From Imbricaverruca yamaguchii (taxonomy: Eukaryota; Arthropoda; Thecostraca; Neoverrucidae), in contig JAOTOL010001458.1 of assembly GCA_034440575.1 (NCBI GenBank), positions 158,501 to 222,500 of the forward strand: a DNA stretch of 64,000 bases, read 5' to 3'. Below the pieces are notes generated by a model. That model did not search any database and was not told where the DNA came from. It saw only the letters and a program-made list of their open reading frames with translations. Positions 54,470-64,000 of the stretch are shown piece after piece. A program made the position numbers and the translations under genes. The first letter of the stretch is position 1. Each line of letters opens with the position of its first letter.

Positions 54470-56650
54470 AGACGCTGGCCACCCCTCCCCTCCACTCCAG
54501 GCGCGGCTGGCCACCCCTCCACTCCAGGTGCGGCTGGCCACCCCTCCGCCACAGGTGCGGCTGGCCACCCCTCCCCTCCACTCCAGGCGCGGCTGGCCAC
54601 CCCTCCACTCCACTCCTGGCGCGGCTGGCCACCCCTCCACTCCAGGTGCGGCTGGCCACCCCACCCCTCTGCCACAGGTGCGGCTGGCCACCCCTCCCCT
54701 CTGCCACAGGTGCGCCTGGCCACCCCCCCCTCTGCCACAGGTGCGGCTGGCCACCCCTCCCTCTGCCACAGGTGCGGCTGGCCACCCTCCCCTCTGCCAC
54801 AGGTGTGGCTGACCACCCTCCCCTCTCCCACAGGTGCGGCTGGCCACCCCCCCCTCTGCCACAGGTGCGGCTGGCTACCCCTCCCCTCTGCCATAAGTGC
54901 CGCTGGCCACCCCTCCCCTCCGCCACAGGTGCGGCTGGCCACCCCACCCCTCTGCCACAGGTGCGGCTGGCCACCCCTCCCCTCTGCCACAGGTGCGGCT
55001 GGCCACCCCTCCCCTCTGCCACAGGTGCGGCTGGCCACCCCTCCCCTCTGCCACAGGCGCGGCTGGCCACCCCACCCCGCTGCCACAGGTGCGGCTGGCC
55101 ACCCCACCCTCTGCCACAGGTGCGGCTGGCCACCCCTCCCCTCTGCCACAGGTGCGGCTGGCCACCCCTCCCCTCTGCCACAGGTGCGGCTGGCCACCCC
55201 TCCCCTCTGCCACAGGTGCGGCTGGCCACCCCTCCCCTCTGCCACAGGTGCGGCTGGCCACCCCACCCCTCCACCACAGGTGCGGCTGGCCACCCCACCC
55301 CTCTGCCACAGGTGCGGCTGGCCACCCCTCCCCTCCGCCACAGGTGCGGCTGGCCACCCCTCCCCTCCGCCACAGGTGCCGCTGGCCACCCCCCCTCCTG
55401 CCACAGGTGCGGCTGGCCACCCCCCCCTCTGCCACAGGTGCGGCTGGCCACCCTCCCCTCTGCCACAGGTGCGCCTGGCCACCCCTCCCCTCTGCCACAG
55501 GTGCGGCTGGCCACCCCACCCCTCCGCCACAGGTGCGGCTGGCCACCCCTCCCCTCCGCCACAGGTGCGGCTGGCCACCCCTCCCCTCCGCCACAGGTGC
55601 GGCTGGCCACCCCACCCCTCCGCCACAGGTGCGGCTGGCCACCCCTCCCCTCTCCCACAGGTGCGGCTGGCCACCCCTCCCCTCTGCCACAGGTGCGGCT
55701 GGCTACCCCTCCCCTCCGCCATAAGTGCCGCTCGCCACCCCTCCCCTCCGCCACAGGTGCGGCTGGCCACCCCCACCCCTCTGCCACAGGTGCGGCTGGC
55801 CACCCTCCCCTCTCCCACAGGTGCGGCTGGCCACCCCTCCCCTCCCCACAGGTGCGGCTGGCCACCCCTCCCCTCTGCCACAGGTGCGGCTGGCTACCCC
55901 TCCCTCCGCCATAAGGTGCCGCTGGCCACCCCACCCCTCCGCCCCAGGCGCGGCTGGCCACCCCTTCACCACAGGTGCCGCTGGCCACCCCTCCCTCCGT
56001 CACAGGTGCCGCTGGCCACCCCTCCCTCCGCTACAGGTGCGGCTGGCCACCCCACCCCTCCGCCACAGGTGCGGCTGGCCATCCCTCCCCTCCGCCACAG
56101 GTGCCGCTGGCCACCCCTCCCCTCTGCCACAGGTGCGGCTGGCCACCCCTCCCCTCTGCCACAGGTGCGGCTGGCCACCCCTCCCCTCTGCCACAGGTGG
56201 GGCTGGCCACCCTCCCCTCTGCCACAGGTGCGGCTGGCCACCCTCTCTGCCACAGGTGCGGCTGGCCACCCCTCCCCTCTGCCACAGGTGCGGCTGGCCA
56301 CCCCTCCCCTCTGCCACAGGTGCGGCTGGCCACCCCACCCCTCTGCCACAGGTGCGGCTGGCCACCCCTCCCCTCTGCCACAGGTGCGGCTGGCCACCCC
56401 ACCCCTCTGCCACAGGTGCGGCTGGCCACCCCTCCCCTATGCCATAGGTACGGCTGGCCACCCCTCCGCCACAGGTGCGGCTGGCCACCCCTCCCCTCCA
56501 CCACAGGTGCGGCTGGCCACCCCTCCCCTCCGCCACAGGTGCGGCTGGCCACCCCACCCCTCTGCCACAGGTGCGGCTGGCCACCCCTCCCCTCCGCCAT
56601 AGGTGCGGCTGGTCCGCCACAGGTGCTGCTGGTCCACCACAGATGTGGCT
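54470..56650. repeat. 32-bp satellite array
   Basis: About 68 copies of GTGCGGCTGGCCACCCCTCC plus CCTCTGCCACAG, with length variants at the C runs. It directly follows the 31-bp array after a 15-base spacer. Very long frames (731 codons on plus, 516 and 488 on minus) are open but encode only the repeat. Confidence 0.96.
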
Positions 56651-56822
56651 GGCCGTGAGCTGGCCACCCTCCCACATCGCATCCCCCACCCCCACCCCCC
56701 CCCCCATCACATCCGCGCCGACGCCGCCTATGGTGCCTCTGTCTGCTGCGCTGCCCGGCGCTTAACACCTGGCTAGGGCGATTACGATGTTGAGAGTATT
56801 ATGTTGCGAAGCACGGTTTTGA

Positions 56823-56824
<2 letters not shown>

Positions 56825-56896
<72 letters not shown>
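56825..56896. repeat. (TA)n microsatellite
   Basis: About 36 TA units. Confidence 0.97.
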
Positions 56897-56899
<3 letters not shown>

Positions 56900-56909
56900 T
56901 ACGTTTGGG

Positions 56910-57235
56910 GCGACATTGTCATTTCAGGGGCCCGGACGATTTTTGTAAGCCCCCAACGTCATCTTCAGGGGTCCTGTGCGACGTTTTGGGACCCAGTGTG
57001 ATTTTAGGGGACTCGTACTATTTTCGAGACCCCCAGCATCATTTTCAGGAGCCACAGTGGAACACCTTGAGGCCCTTAACATGGTTTTTGGGACTGCACT
57101 ACGATTTCTTGGGGCTCAATGTTATATTCAGTGGCCTTGGTGCGATTTTTAGAGCAACAGCGTGATTTTTATGGGCCCTGCGTGACTATTTTGGGCCACT
57201 AGAGTCGTTTTCAGGGCCCCCTGTGCTGCTTTTAG
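56910..57235. repeat. Degenerate approximately 30-bp tandem repeat
   Basis: Words of the form GGGGCCC-GTGCGATTTTT and CCCCAGCATCATTTTCAGG recur about every 30 bases with heavy divergence, suggesting an old minisatellite. Confidence 0.55.
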
Positions 57236-57850
57236 TTGCGGGGTTCAGCGCGTTCTTGTACTATGCGGAAGGGTGCCAAGTGTGCATCAACGATGATGGG
57301 CCGGTGCCCAAGAAAGTGCTACAGTTCAGGCAGCAAACGACTTAAGGGTCTGTGGTGAAACGACCCATAATGGGCCCGAACGAAATAGATCATCGTGATC
57401 AGTTGTGCTGCTTTGCTTACTATTTTTATCATCTGAGTTGAATTTTCGCTTCAATAAAGTGTTTCCACCGAAGTCGCTGGTTTAACTGCGGAGTGCTTTG
57501 ACGGAGTGAAGCTTCATCCGATATGCACAATACAGGCGGATAAAAGTAGGTACATGATAGACGATGCTGAACAGTAGTGCACGGACAGTCTGTACCATGC
57601 CAGCAGTCTGTAGTAGGTCTGCAGTCTGCACTACCACACTAACGAAGCCCGAAGCCAAATTTGTATAGAATTAGCTGTTTACAAACTTGGAACTGTTACC
57701 ATTGCGCATAGAATGCAACTGAGCTGGTGCTGAGTGACCTTGTAGACTAAAAGGAAAATGTGTGACCTAACTGCAATAAAAGTGGGTGATATTGAATTAA
57801 TTTTCATATCTCCAGGATTACATGGCAAAGCTTCGTGTTAAAGATGTTTT
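57236..57850. other. Non-coding stretch
   Basis: AATAAA-type words are present but no gene. Nothing else was seen. Confidence 0.4.
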
Positions 57851-58013
57851 GGTGGACTAGTAGTCTAGAGGTAACTTGCTCGTTTCACAATCGAAATATT
57901 GTGGATTCGAGTCTCATCTGTCGCTACTCTTCGCCCGCGGCCATTCGGCGTGAGATATTGGCGACGTCACATGACTCAACGATCGATGTGTCGTAAAACA
58001 ATACCCAACCAAC
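57851..58013 (+). mobile_element. tRNA-derived SINE S3
   Basis: GGTGGACTAGTAGTCTAGAG starts a tRNA-like head with A-box-like TAGTCTAGAGG and B box GGATTCGAGTC (57903-57913). A tail GATGTGTCGTAAAACAATAC then CCAACCAAC resembles the S1 tail (GTGTCGTGAACCAACCAA), suggesting a shared LINE partner. Confidence 0.7.
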
Positions 58014-58132
58014 GTAACCTGCATTGAGGATCTAACTAATTGCGTGCACATATATTTTTTAGTCTTATGGCTTGTTTGCATCCCAAGTACTTGACGATAC
58101 TATAGTACATATTTAATTTTCCTATATATATG

Positions 58133-58183
58133 CACACACACACACATATATACATATATATATGTATATATGTGTAAATATGA

Positions 58184-58237
<54 letters not shown>

Positions 58238-58244
58238 AAATATA

Positions 58245-58299
<55 letters not shown>

Positions 58300-58310
58300 A
58301 TATGTATATA

Positions 58311-58364
<54 letters not shown>

Positions 58365-58480
58365 TGTTCCTTTAAAGTTTGCAAAGTAGCAATAGTGAAG
58401 AAACAGGGAGAGAAAAGACAGACACAGGAAGAGAGAGAGAGAGAGAGAGGGAGAGATAGATAGATAGATAGATAGACACA
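58133..58480. repeat. TA/CATA and GA/GATA simple-sequence block
   Basis: (CA)n, (TA)n with TATG variants (58133-58370), then (GA)n and (GATA)n (58432-58478). Confidence 0.93.
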
Positions 58481-58483
58481 GAG

Positions 58484-58660
58484 AGAGAATGCAAATAGGA
58501 CTCCAGGAGAATGAAGCGGATGCGCGGGGCATATTTCTGAAGACAGCCGCATCATTCCTCAGTAATGTACGCTGAATAAGCAACTCTTGTCGATGCACGG
58601 CGTACGTAAACAATTAGCCATTCAGCGTCACTTCATGTCGGATTTATGCCTCAATTTAAA
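58484..58660. repeat. Interspersed repeat R, second copy (inverted)
   Basis: Homologous to 36603-36775 on the opposite strand (ATAGGACTCCAGGAGAATGA, ATTCCTCAGTAATGTACGCT). It again borders a simple-sequence tract. Confidence 0.75.
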
Positions 58661-59071
58661 TATAATTAATTGAGGACGTATAACCGCTGTTAAAAGGCTA
58701 CTGGGACGCTGGACCCCAGTATGGGGTACAAATTACCCGCCACAAAAACTACGTTCATCAGTAAAACTTGGTCTAGTGTTGCGCTGAAGTGAATACAAAA
58801 ACCCATCATGCGATATTCAGTGCCTGCTTATTTTCAAGGAACGTAAAAACACCGGTGGCGAAAGTGGCGAAAGTCGGCGTTGATATGGCTTCAGAGCAGT
58901 TCAATAGCCTTCGTGGACAAGCAATTATTACTCCTGAGTTTAGCAATTGCTCAATTACTGTCAACTATCGTCGTAGTAATCTCGGTCATTGCAACTGCCT
59001 TGAAAATTAAAATGCGCAGGGTACTCTCCCCAAAGAGCATTATTGCAGTACAGATAGTGATCACATCTGCG
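58661..59071. other. Non-coding stretch
   Basis: No feature was recognised. Confidence 0.4.
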
Positions 59072-59251
59072 TTTCCAGTATCCAATCTATATTTACATAA
59101 TCCAGTTTGCATTTACAGTATCCAGTCTGCATTCGCAGTATCCAAACTGCATTTGCAGTATCCTAATCAGTATTTACAGTATCAATTCTTCATTTACAGT
59201 ATCCAGTCTGCATTTACAGTATCCATTCTGCATTTACAGTAGTCAGTCTGA
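59072..59251. repeat. 20-bp tandem repeat
   Basis: About nine copies of TCCAGTCTGCATTTACAGTA with point variants and one 21-base unit. Confidence 0.92.
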
Positions 59252-60802
59252 ATATGGTTACATTCGGTGAATGGCCCTTCACCACATCGCCAGGCAGCCC
59301 ATTCCATCGACTCCTCCCCACCGCCCCCGCTCGAAAACTCGTCCGCGTGAAACTGTCCCACGCCCTGCCTGTCCAACCCGAATTGATTGCCCCTGTCTCA
59401 CCCCAAGTGGAATAGCACCTTTCAGACAGGCATTTTCCAGTCCTTCTACAATCTCAACACGCTCATATTTGACCACAAAAACTACAGTCAACGACTCGGA
59501 ATTGCAATAGGGAACAAGGTAGATTTGAACAATGACCTGTGGCCGTAGATTGCATGCACAGTTTTGAGAAGCTGTGGAAAAGTGGTGCCGCCATCAGCCG
59601 TGGTTTCCTCCCTACAAAGGAATTCAAATGGAAATGATTCACAAGGCGCAAAATGACATGTCATAGAACGTCTCGCCAAGACTTTTACCATACCTCAGGG
59701 ATCGGGGTCACAAAGAGTAATGATCGAATCGACCTGTAAAAACATTTCATACGTAGTGTCATCTTGTGCCGATTACGTTAGTCACCTTGAAGTCGAATAT
59801 GGCCTCATTATGTGTTTTTGTTGTTGACAACTTTAGATCAGCAATGCATAAAACGCCTGCTTGGAAACGACTTTTTTTGGCGCCGTTGCCATATTTGAAA
59901 TCAAAGCCGTGAAAAATGGGGATGGAAGGAAATGGTTTACACGACGAGAAAGAGCATGTCACGAAGAGTCTAGAGCAATGCTTTTGCTTTGTGTGAAATG
60001 TCAGGGTGGGATCAGAATAGGTCATGATCTGACCACCCCGAACAAAACAATTAATGGTCTTATTTTGTACAGCTAAATTTGTGTGTCAGCTGACAACCAA
60101 ATATGCCAGGCAGATTCACGGTGTTATCAAATTGACAGATTTGGAGCACTGGTGTCATTAACGAGGCGTCCGTAATTGGTTCTTGTCGGCCGTTTTCATA
60201 TTGGGACTAAAAATATTCAATTCCAGAGATAGAATGGAATGACTTGCGAGGCGTGAAGGCAACGTCTGGAGCAGTCCTATCATTCTGCCTGAGGCACCCA
60301 GATTCTACAGGATTAAACTTGGTGGTTATGAACTGACTCGTGACAGCATAGTTAAGTAATGGTGTTATCTTGTTTGATACATGTTGTGCTTCAGCTTGAA
60401 GCCAAACATCGCGTAATGACAGGTGGCTTTGACATCTTCGGAGAGTTTATGCATGAATAGCATGTGGGGACTTGTTACTTTGGCCGGTCGTTGATATCTT
60501 GTGATTCAAAATATTTAACATACTAACATAATAAGATATTTAACATACTGCAGCTTACTTAAATAGCATGTTTCACATACTGAACTTTAAGCAGGGTTCT
60601 GACATAATTTTGTCATGGCGCAATACATGCAGTATGTAATACTATCAAATACTAGGGAAAACGCCATGCACATGTACTACCTCTCACTAAAATGGAAAAT
60701 ACCATGCAACATGTTTATTACCCCAGAATGTCACATCACATGATACCCCACAATTAGGGTACAAGGACTAGATGGGAGCATGAGGTGAACACAGTCACCA
60801 TA
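59252..60802. other. Non-coding stretch
   Basis: No credible gene, RNA or element was recognised. Confidence 0.45.
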
Positions 60803-60816
60803 TCTTATCAGAGTTG

Positions 60817-60997
60817 TTTGTTTGTTTATTGGTTGGTTCACGACACACTTTATGCACATTCACGGCTAATGGCGCCGCCCACACTGTTTCGCCGGTGGGC
60901 CGCGGGATTGGGAAATGTCCGAGTGGCGCTAGAGTCGAACCCGGGACCTTTGGTACCCGTAGCCCGACACCTTAACCACTCGGCCATCCCCGCCCCG
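60817..60997 (-). mobile_element. tRNA-derived SINE S1, second full-length copy
   Basis: Nearly identical to 31955-32137, with A box (complement of 60970-60989) and B box (complement of 60932-60941). It is flanked by a perfect 14-bp duplication TCTTATCAGAGTTG (60803-60816 and 60998-61011). Confidence 0.93.
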
Positions 60998-61130
60998 TCT
61001 TATCAGAGTTGGGAAAATGCTGCACAACTTTGGGAAAGTCGTGCAGCTATGCGTCCAGCTGAAGACCTATCTGTGGGCCGGGCTGTGGCGAGCACAGAAG
61101 TCGCGTTGCCACGCGCACCTGCTGCAGAAT

Positions 61131-63215
61131 TGCGTTTCCTCAGCCAGGCTGTCTGGCGGCTCCCGCCGGTGCGGGCCGTTACGTTTCCTCAGCCAGGCTG
61201 TCTGGCGGCTCCCGGCGGTGCGGGCCGTTACGTTTCCCCAGCCAGGCTGTCTGGCGGCTCCCGGCGGTGGGGGCCGTTACGTTTCCCCAGCCAGGCTGTC
61301 TGGCGGCTCCCGCCGGTGCGGGCCGTTACGTTTCCCCAGCCAGGCTGTCTGGCGGCTCCCGGCGGTGCGGGCCGTTACGTTTCCCAGCCAGGCTGTCTGG
61401 CGGCCCCGCGGTGCGGGCCGTTACGTTTCCTCAGCCAGGCTGTCTCGGGGCCGTTACGTTTCTCAGCCAGGCTGTCTGGCGGCTCCTGGCGGTGGGGGCC
61501 GTTACGTTTCCCCAGCCAGGCTGTCTGGCGGCTCCTGGCGGTGGGGGCCGTTACGTTTCCTCAGCCAGGCTGTCTGGCGGCTCCCGGCGGTGCGGGCCGT
61601 TACGTTTCCTCAGCCAGGCTGTCTGGCGGCTCCCGGCGGTGCGGGCCGTTACGTTTCCTCAGCCAGGCTGTCTGGCGGCTCCTGGCGGTGGGGGCCGTTA
61701 CGTTTCCTCAGCCAGGCTGTCTGGCGGCTCCTGGCGGTGCGGGCCGTTACGTTTCCCCAGCCAGGCTGTCTGGCGGCTCCCGGCGGTGCGGGCCGTTACG
61801 TTTCCTCAGCCAGGCTGTCTGGCGGCGCTCGCCGGTGCGGGCCGTTACGTTTCCTCAGCCAGGCTGTCTGGCGGCTCCTGGCGGTGCGGGCCGTTACGTT
61901 TCCCCAGCCAGGCTGTCTGGCGGCTCCCGCCGGTGCGGGCCGTTACGTTTCTCAGCCAGGCTGTCTGGCGGCTCCTGGCGGTGGGGCCGTTACGTTTCCT
62001 CAGCCAGGCTGTCTGGCGGCTCCTGGCGGTGCGGGCCGTTACGTTTCCTCAGCCAGGCTGTCTGGCGGCTCCCGGCGGTGGGGGCCGTTACGTTTCCTCA
62101 GCCAGGCTGTCTGGCGGCTCCCGCCGGTGCGGGCCGTTACGTTTCCTCAGCCAGGCTGTCTGGCGGCTCCCGCCGGTGGGGGCCGTTACGTTTCCTCAGC
62201 CAGGCTGTCTGGCGGCTCCTGGCGGTGCGGGCCGTTACGTTTCCTCAGCCAGGCTGTCTGGCGGCTCGCCGGTGCGGGCCGTTACGTTTCCTCAGCCAGG
62301 CTGTCTGGCGGCTCCCGGCGGTGCGGGCCGTTACGTTTCCTCAGCCAGGCTGTCTGGCGGCTCCCGGCGGTGCGGGCCGTTACGTTTCCCCAGCCAGGCT
62401 GTCTGGCGGCTCCCGGCGGTGCGGGCCGTTACGTTTCCTCAGCCAGGCTGTCTGGCGGCTCCCGCCGGTGCGGGCCGTTACGTTTCCCCAGCCAGGCTGT
62501 CTGGCGGCTCCCGCCGGTGCGGGCCGTTACGTTTCCCCAGCCAGGCTGTCTGGCGGCTCCCGCCGGTGCGGGCCGTTACGTTTCCTCAGCCAGGCTGTCT
62601 GGCGGCTCCCGCCGGTGCGGCCGTTACGTCGGCCTACCCCCAGCCAGGCTGTCTGGCGGCTCCCGCGGTGCGGCCGTTACGTTTCCTCAGCCAGGCTGTC
62701 TGGCGGCTCCCGCCGGTGCGGGCCGTTACGTTTCCCAGCCAGGCTGTCTGGCGGCTCCCGGCGGTGGGGGCCGTTACGTTTCCCAGAGGCTTCTGGCGGC
62801 TCCCGCGGTGGGGCCGTTACGTTTCCCCAGCCAGGCTGTCTGGCGGCTCCCGCCGGTGCGGGCCGTTACGTTTCCTCAGCCAGGCTGTCTGGCGGCTCCC
62901 GGCGGTGCGGGCCGTTACGTTTCCCCAGCCAGGCTGTCTGGCGTGCCGGCGGTGCGGGCCGTTACGTTTCCTCAGCCAGGCTGTCTGGCGGCTCTGGCGG
63001 TGCGGGCCGTTACGTTTCCCCAGCCAGGCTGTCTGGCGGCTCCCGGCGGTGGGGGCCGTTACGTTTCCTCAGCCAGGCTGTCTGGCGGCTCCCGGCGGTG
63101 CGGGCCGTTACGTTTCCTCAGCCAGGCTGTCTGGCGGCTCCTGGCGGTGGGGGCCGTTACGTTTCCTCAGCCAGGCTGTCTGGCGGCTCCCGCCGGTGCA
63201 GGCCGTTATGTGCCG
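61131..63215. repeat. 49-bp satellite array
   Basis: About 42 copies of CAGCCAGGCTGTCTGGCGGC plus a 29-base part ending CCGTTACGTTTCCT. Variants alternate CCCGCCGGTGCGGG, CCCGGCGGTGCGGG and TGGCGGTGGGGG. Since 49 leaves remainder one on division by three, all three plus frames cycle and stay open (875, 740 and 675 codons). The right end passes into an RT pseudogene. Confidence 0.96.
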
Positions 63216-64000
63216 TCCGAGCTGTTGCACGCATTGTGAGACGGCAGGTCCTAGAACGCCGGTCGTCTCAACGGATGGGGTCTCGAACCTGTAGCGCAAA
63301 CGGAGGTCGGCGTAGTGGCGGCGTTTGCGAGCTTCTGCCGCACGAGCCGCAGACCTGGGCTGTAGCGCCGGTTACACCAGTACGGTATCGGCGAAGGTAT
63401 CTACACAAGTAGCGTCCCACGTCAGACACCTGCCTCCATTGCAACAGCGTAACTCCATCTGGCCGCTTGCTGTCGCCGCGATCGAGACCCACCGGCTCCA
63501 GGATGCCCGGACTTGAGAGGCCGAGTTTCACTACGTCGTTCAGGTGAGTGTAACGTGGGAGACGGTCAAAGCTCTTGCGGAAGGATAGTCCATGATGTCC
63601 AAGGCAATCAACCTGACGGTTGCATTGGCGACAGCGGTGTGATTCTCACACTACAGCCCCGAGGTGAAGCGCCACCCCACGCGTGAGGACGTCCTGAGGA
63701 GTGTCTACTACCTCCGGCGGTGCGTCACGTGTCGCGAACTGACGAGGACGAGGCGCCCAGATATGCTACCTCGGGTTCGGCCGGAAACCGATCGCTGGGA
63801 GAGCGGAGGCGAGCGAACGGCGATCAGCTTCGACAGTGTCTGGCGGGCCGGCGATCGTGGCGCTGTCGAGGTACCACACGTTCACGGCTGAGCGTATGGC
63901 CAGAGCACCAGAGGCATGTCGCACGCCCATGCGCCCAGGAAGACGGCTATTTACGCTGCCAAGCAATGACTTGTCTTGGTCGCAGTCCGTCGTCGTCTTT
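63195..64000 (-). pseudogene. LINE-type reverse transcriptase fragment, continues beyond window
   Basis: On the minus strand the palm appears as SAVNVWYLDSATIAGPPDTV (the YxDD position reads YLDS) and IGFRPNPR (63966-63766). After a gap and phase changes come the C-x2-C...H finger CHRCQCNRQVDCLGHHGLSF, RYTHLNDVVKLGLSS, ILEPVGLDRGDSKRPDGVTL, a WD-T strand and YRFETPSVETTGVLGPAVSQ-type C-terminus (to about 63200). This succession occurs in a LINE-derived RT family frequent in invertebrate genomes. Several frameshifts and deletions disable it. Plus-strand open frames here are antisense shadows. Confidence 0.75.

Noticed and set aside
54407..56658. Frames of up to 731 codons across the 32-bp array
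   Set aside because: Repeat-encoded Pro/His/Gly-rich strings on both strands; open only because the unit has no stop.
60785..63412. An 875-codon frame crossing the SINE and the 49-bp array
   Set aside because: It begins in a minus-strand SINE and continues through a satellite; the three plus frames are equally open.
63664..63891. A plus-strand ORF with CVTC reminiscent of an integrase zinc finger
   Set aside because: The minus strand over the same bases reads as RT palm and finger in the expected order, so the plus ORF is an antisense shadow.

Overview
This window looks like repeat-rich nuclear DNA of an invertebrate animal. It contains BEL/Pao and Gypsy LTR retrotransposons, several LINE lineages, tRNA-derived SINEs, short DNA transposons with TTAA-type ends, many GC-rich minisatellites, and only one convincing host gene. 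That gene encodes a secreted PAN-like plus C-type-lectin protein with a Thr-rich linker. A crustacean or other arthropod would fit, but the sequence does not settle the taxon. Nothing suggests a prokaryote: there are no operons, rRNA or CRISPR arrays.

Layout. 1-16044 is a degenerate Gypsy-type LTR retrotransposon whose 5' LTR is cut by the window edge. Its gag is interrupted by a complete but dead BEL/Pao element (898-7518) with two about 670-bp LTRs and a TAAAC target duplication. After pol it carries a Ser/Asp-rich repeat tail, a TTAA-flanked MITE, a small membrane-type ORF and a frameshifted chromodomain ORF, then the 3' LTR. 17.1-30.9 kb alternates minisatellites (24, 43, 28/29, 13 and 74 bp units) with copies of two MITE families, here called P and Q, plus an odd almost pure A/C tract. 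31-41 kb holds SINEs with clean target duplications, a CR1/L2-like LINE remnant on the minus strand, a (CTGTCT)n tract, a perfect 30-bp inverted repeat and another family Q copy. 41-46.6 kb is a head-to-tail pair of I-like LINE copies (EN-RT-RNase H-CCHC) with AC-rich 3' tails. 47-48 kb is a 12-bp GT-rich array. 48.7-49.7 kb is the lectin gene with a TATA box. 49.9-53.1 kb holds further family Q and P copies. 54-56.65 kb is two abutting arrays (31 and 32 bp units). 57.8-58.7 kb has a tRNA-derived SINE and AT/GA microsatellites. 60.8-63.2 kb is a SINE followed by a 49-bp array, which abuts a LINE-type reverse transcriptase pseudogene running off the right edge.

How it fits together. Almost everything is mobile or satellite DNA. 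The retroelements are broken: integrase core deleted in BEL, YxDD boxes altered in three separate RTs, and many frameshifts. The SINE insertions with 12-14 bp duplications and the well-matched BEL LTRs imply relatively recent activity. Very long open frames across the minisatellites arise because the repeat units lack stop codons, and they should not be taken as genes. I found no complete novel system. The best leads are the chromodomain ORF next to the Gypsy 3' LTR, the two MITE families, the RT fragment joined to the 49-bp satellite, and the perfect hairpin at 38.5 kb.
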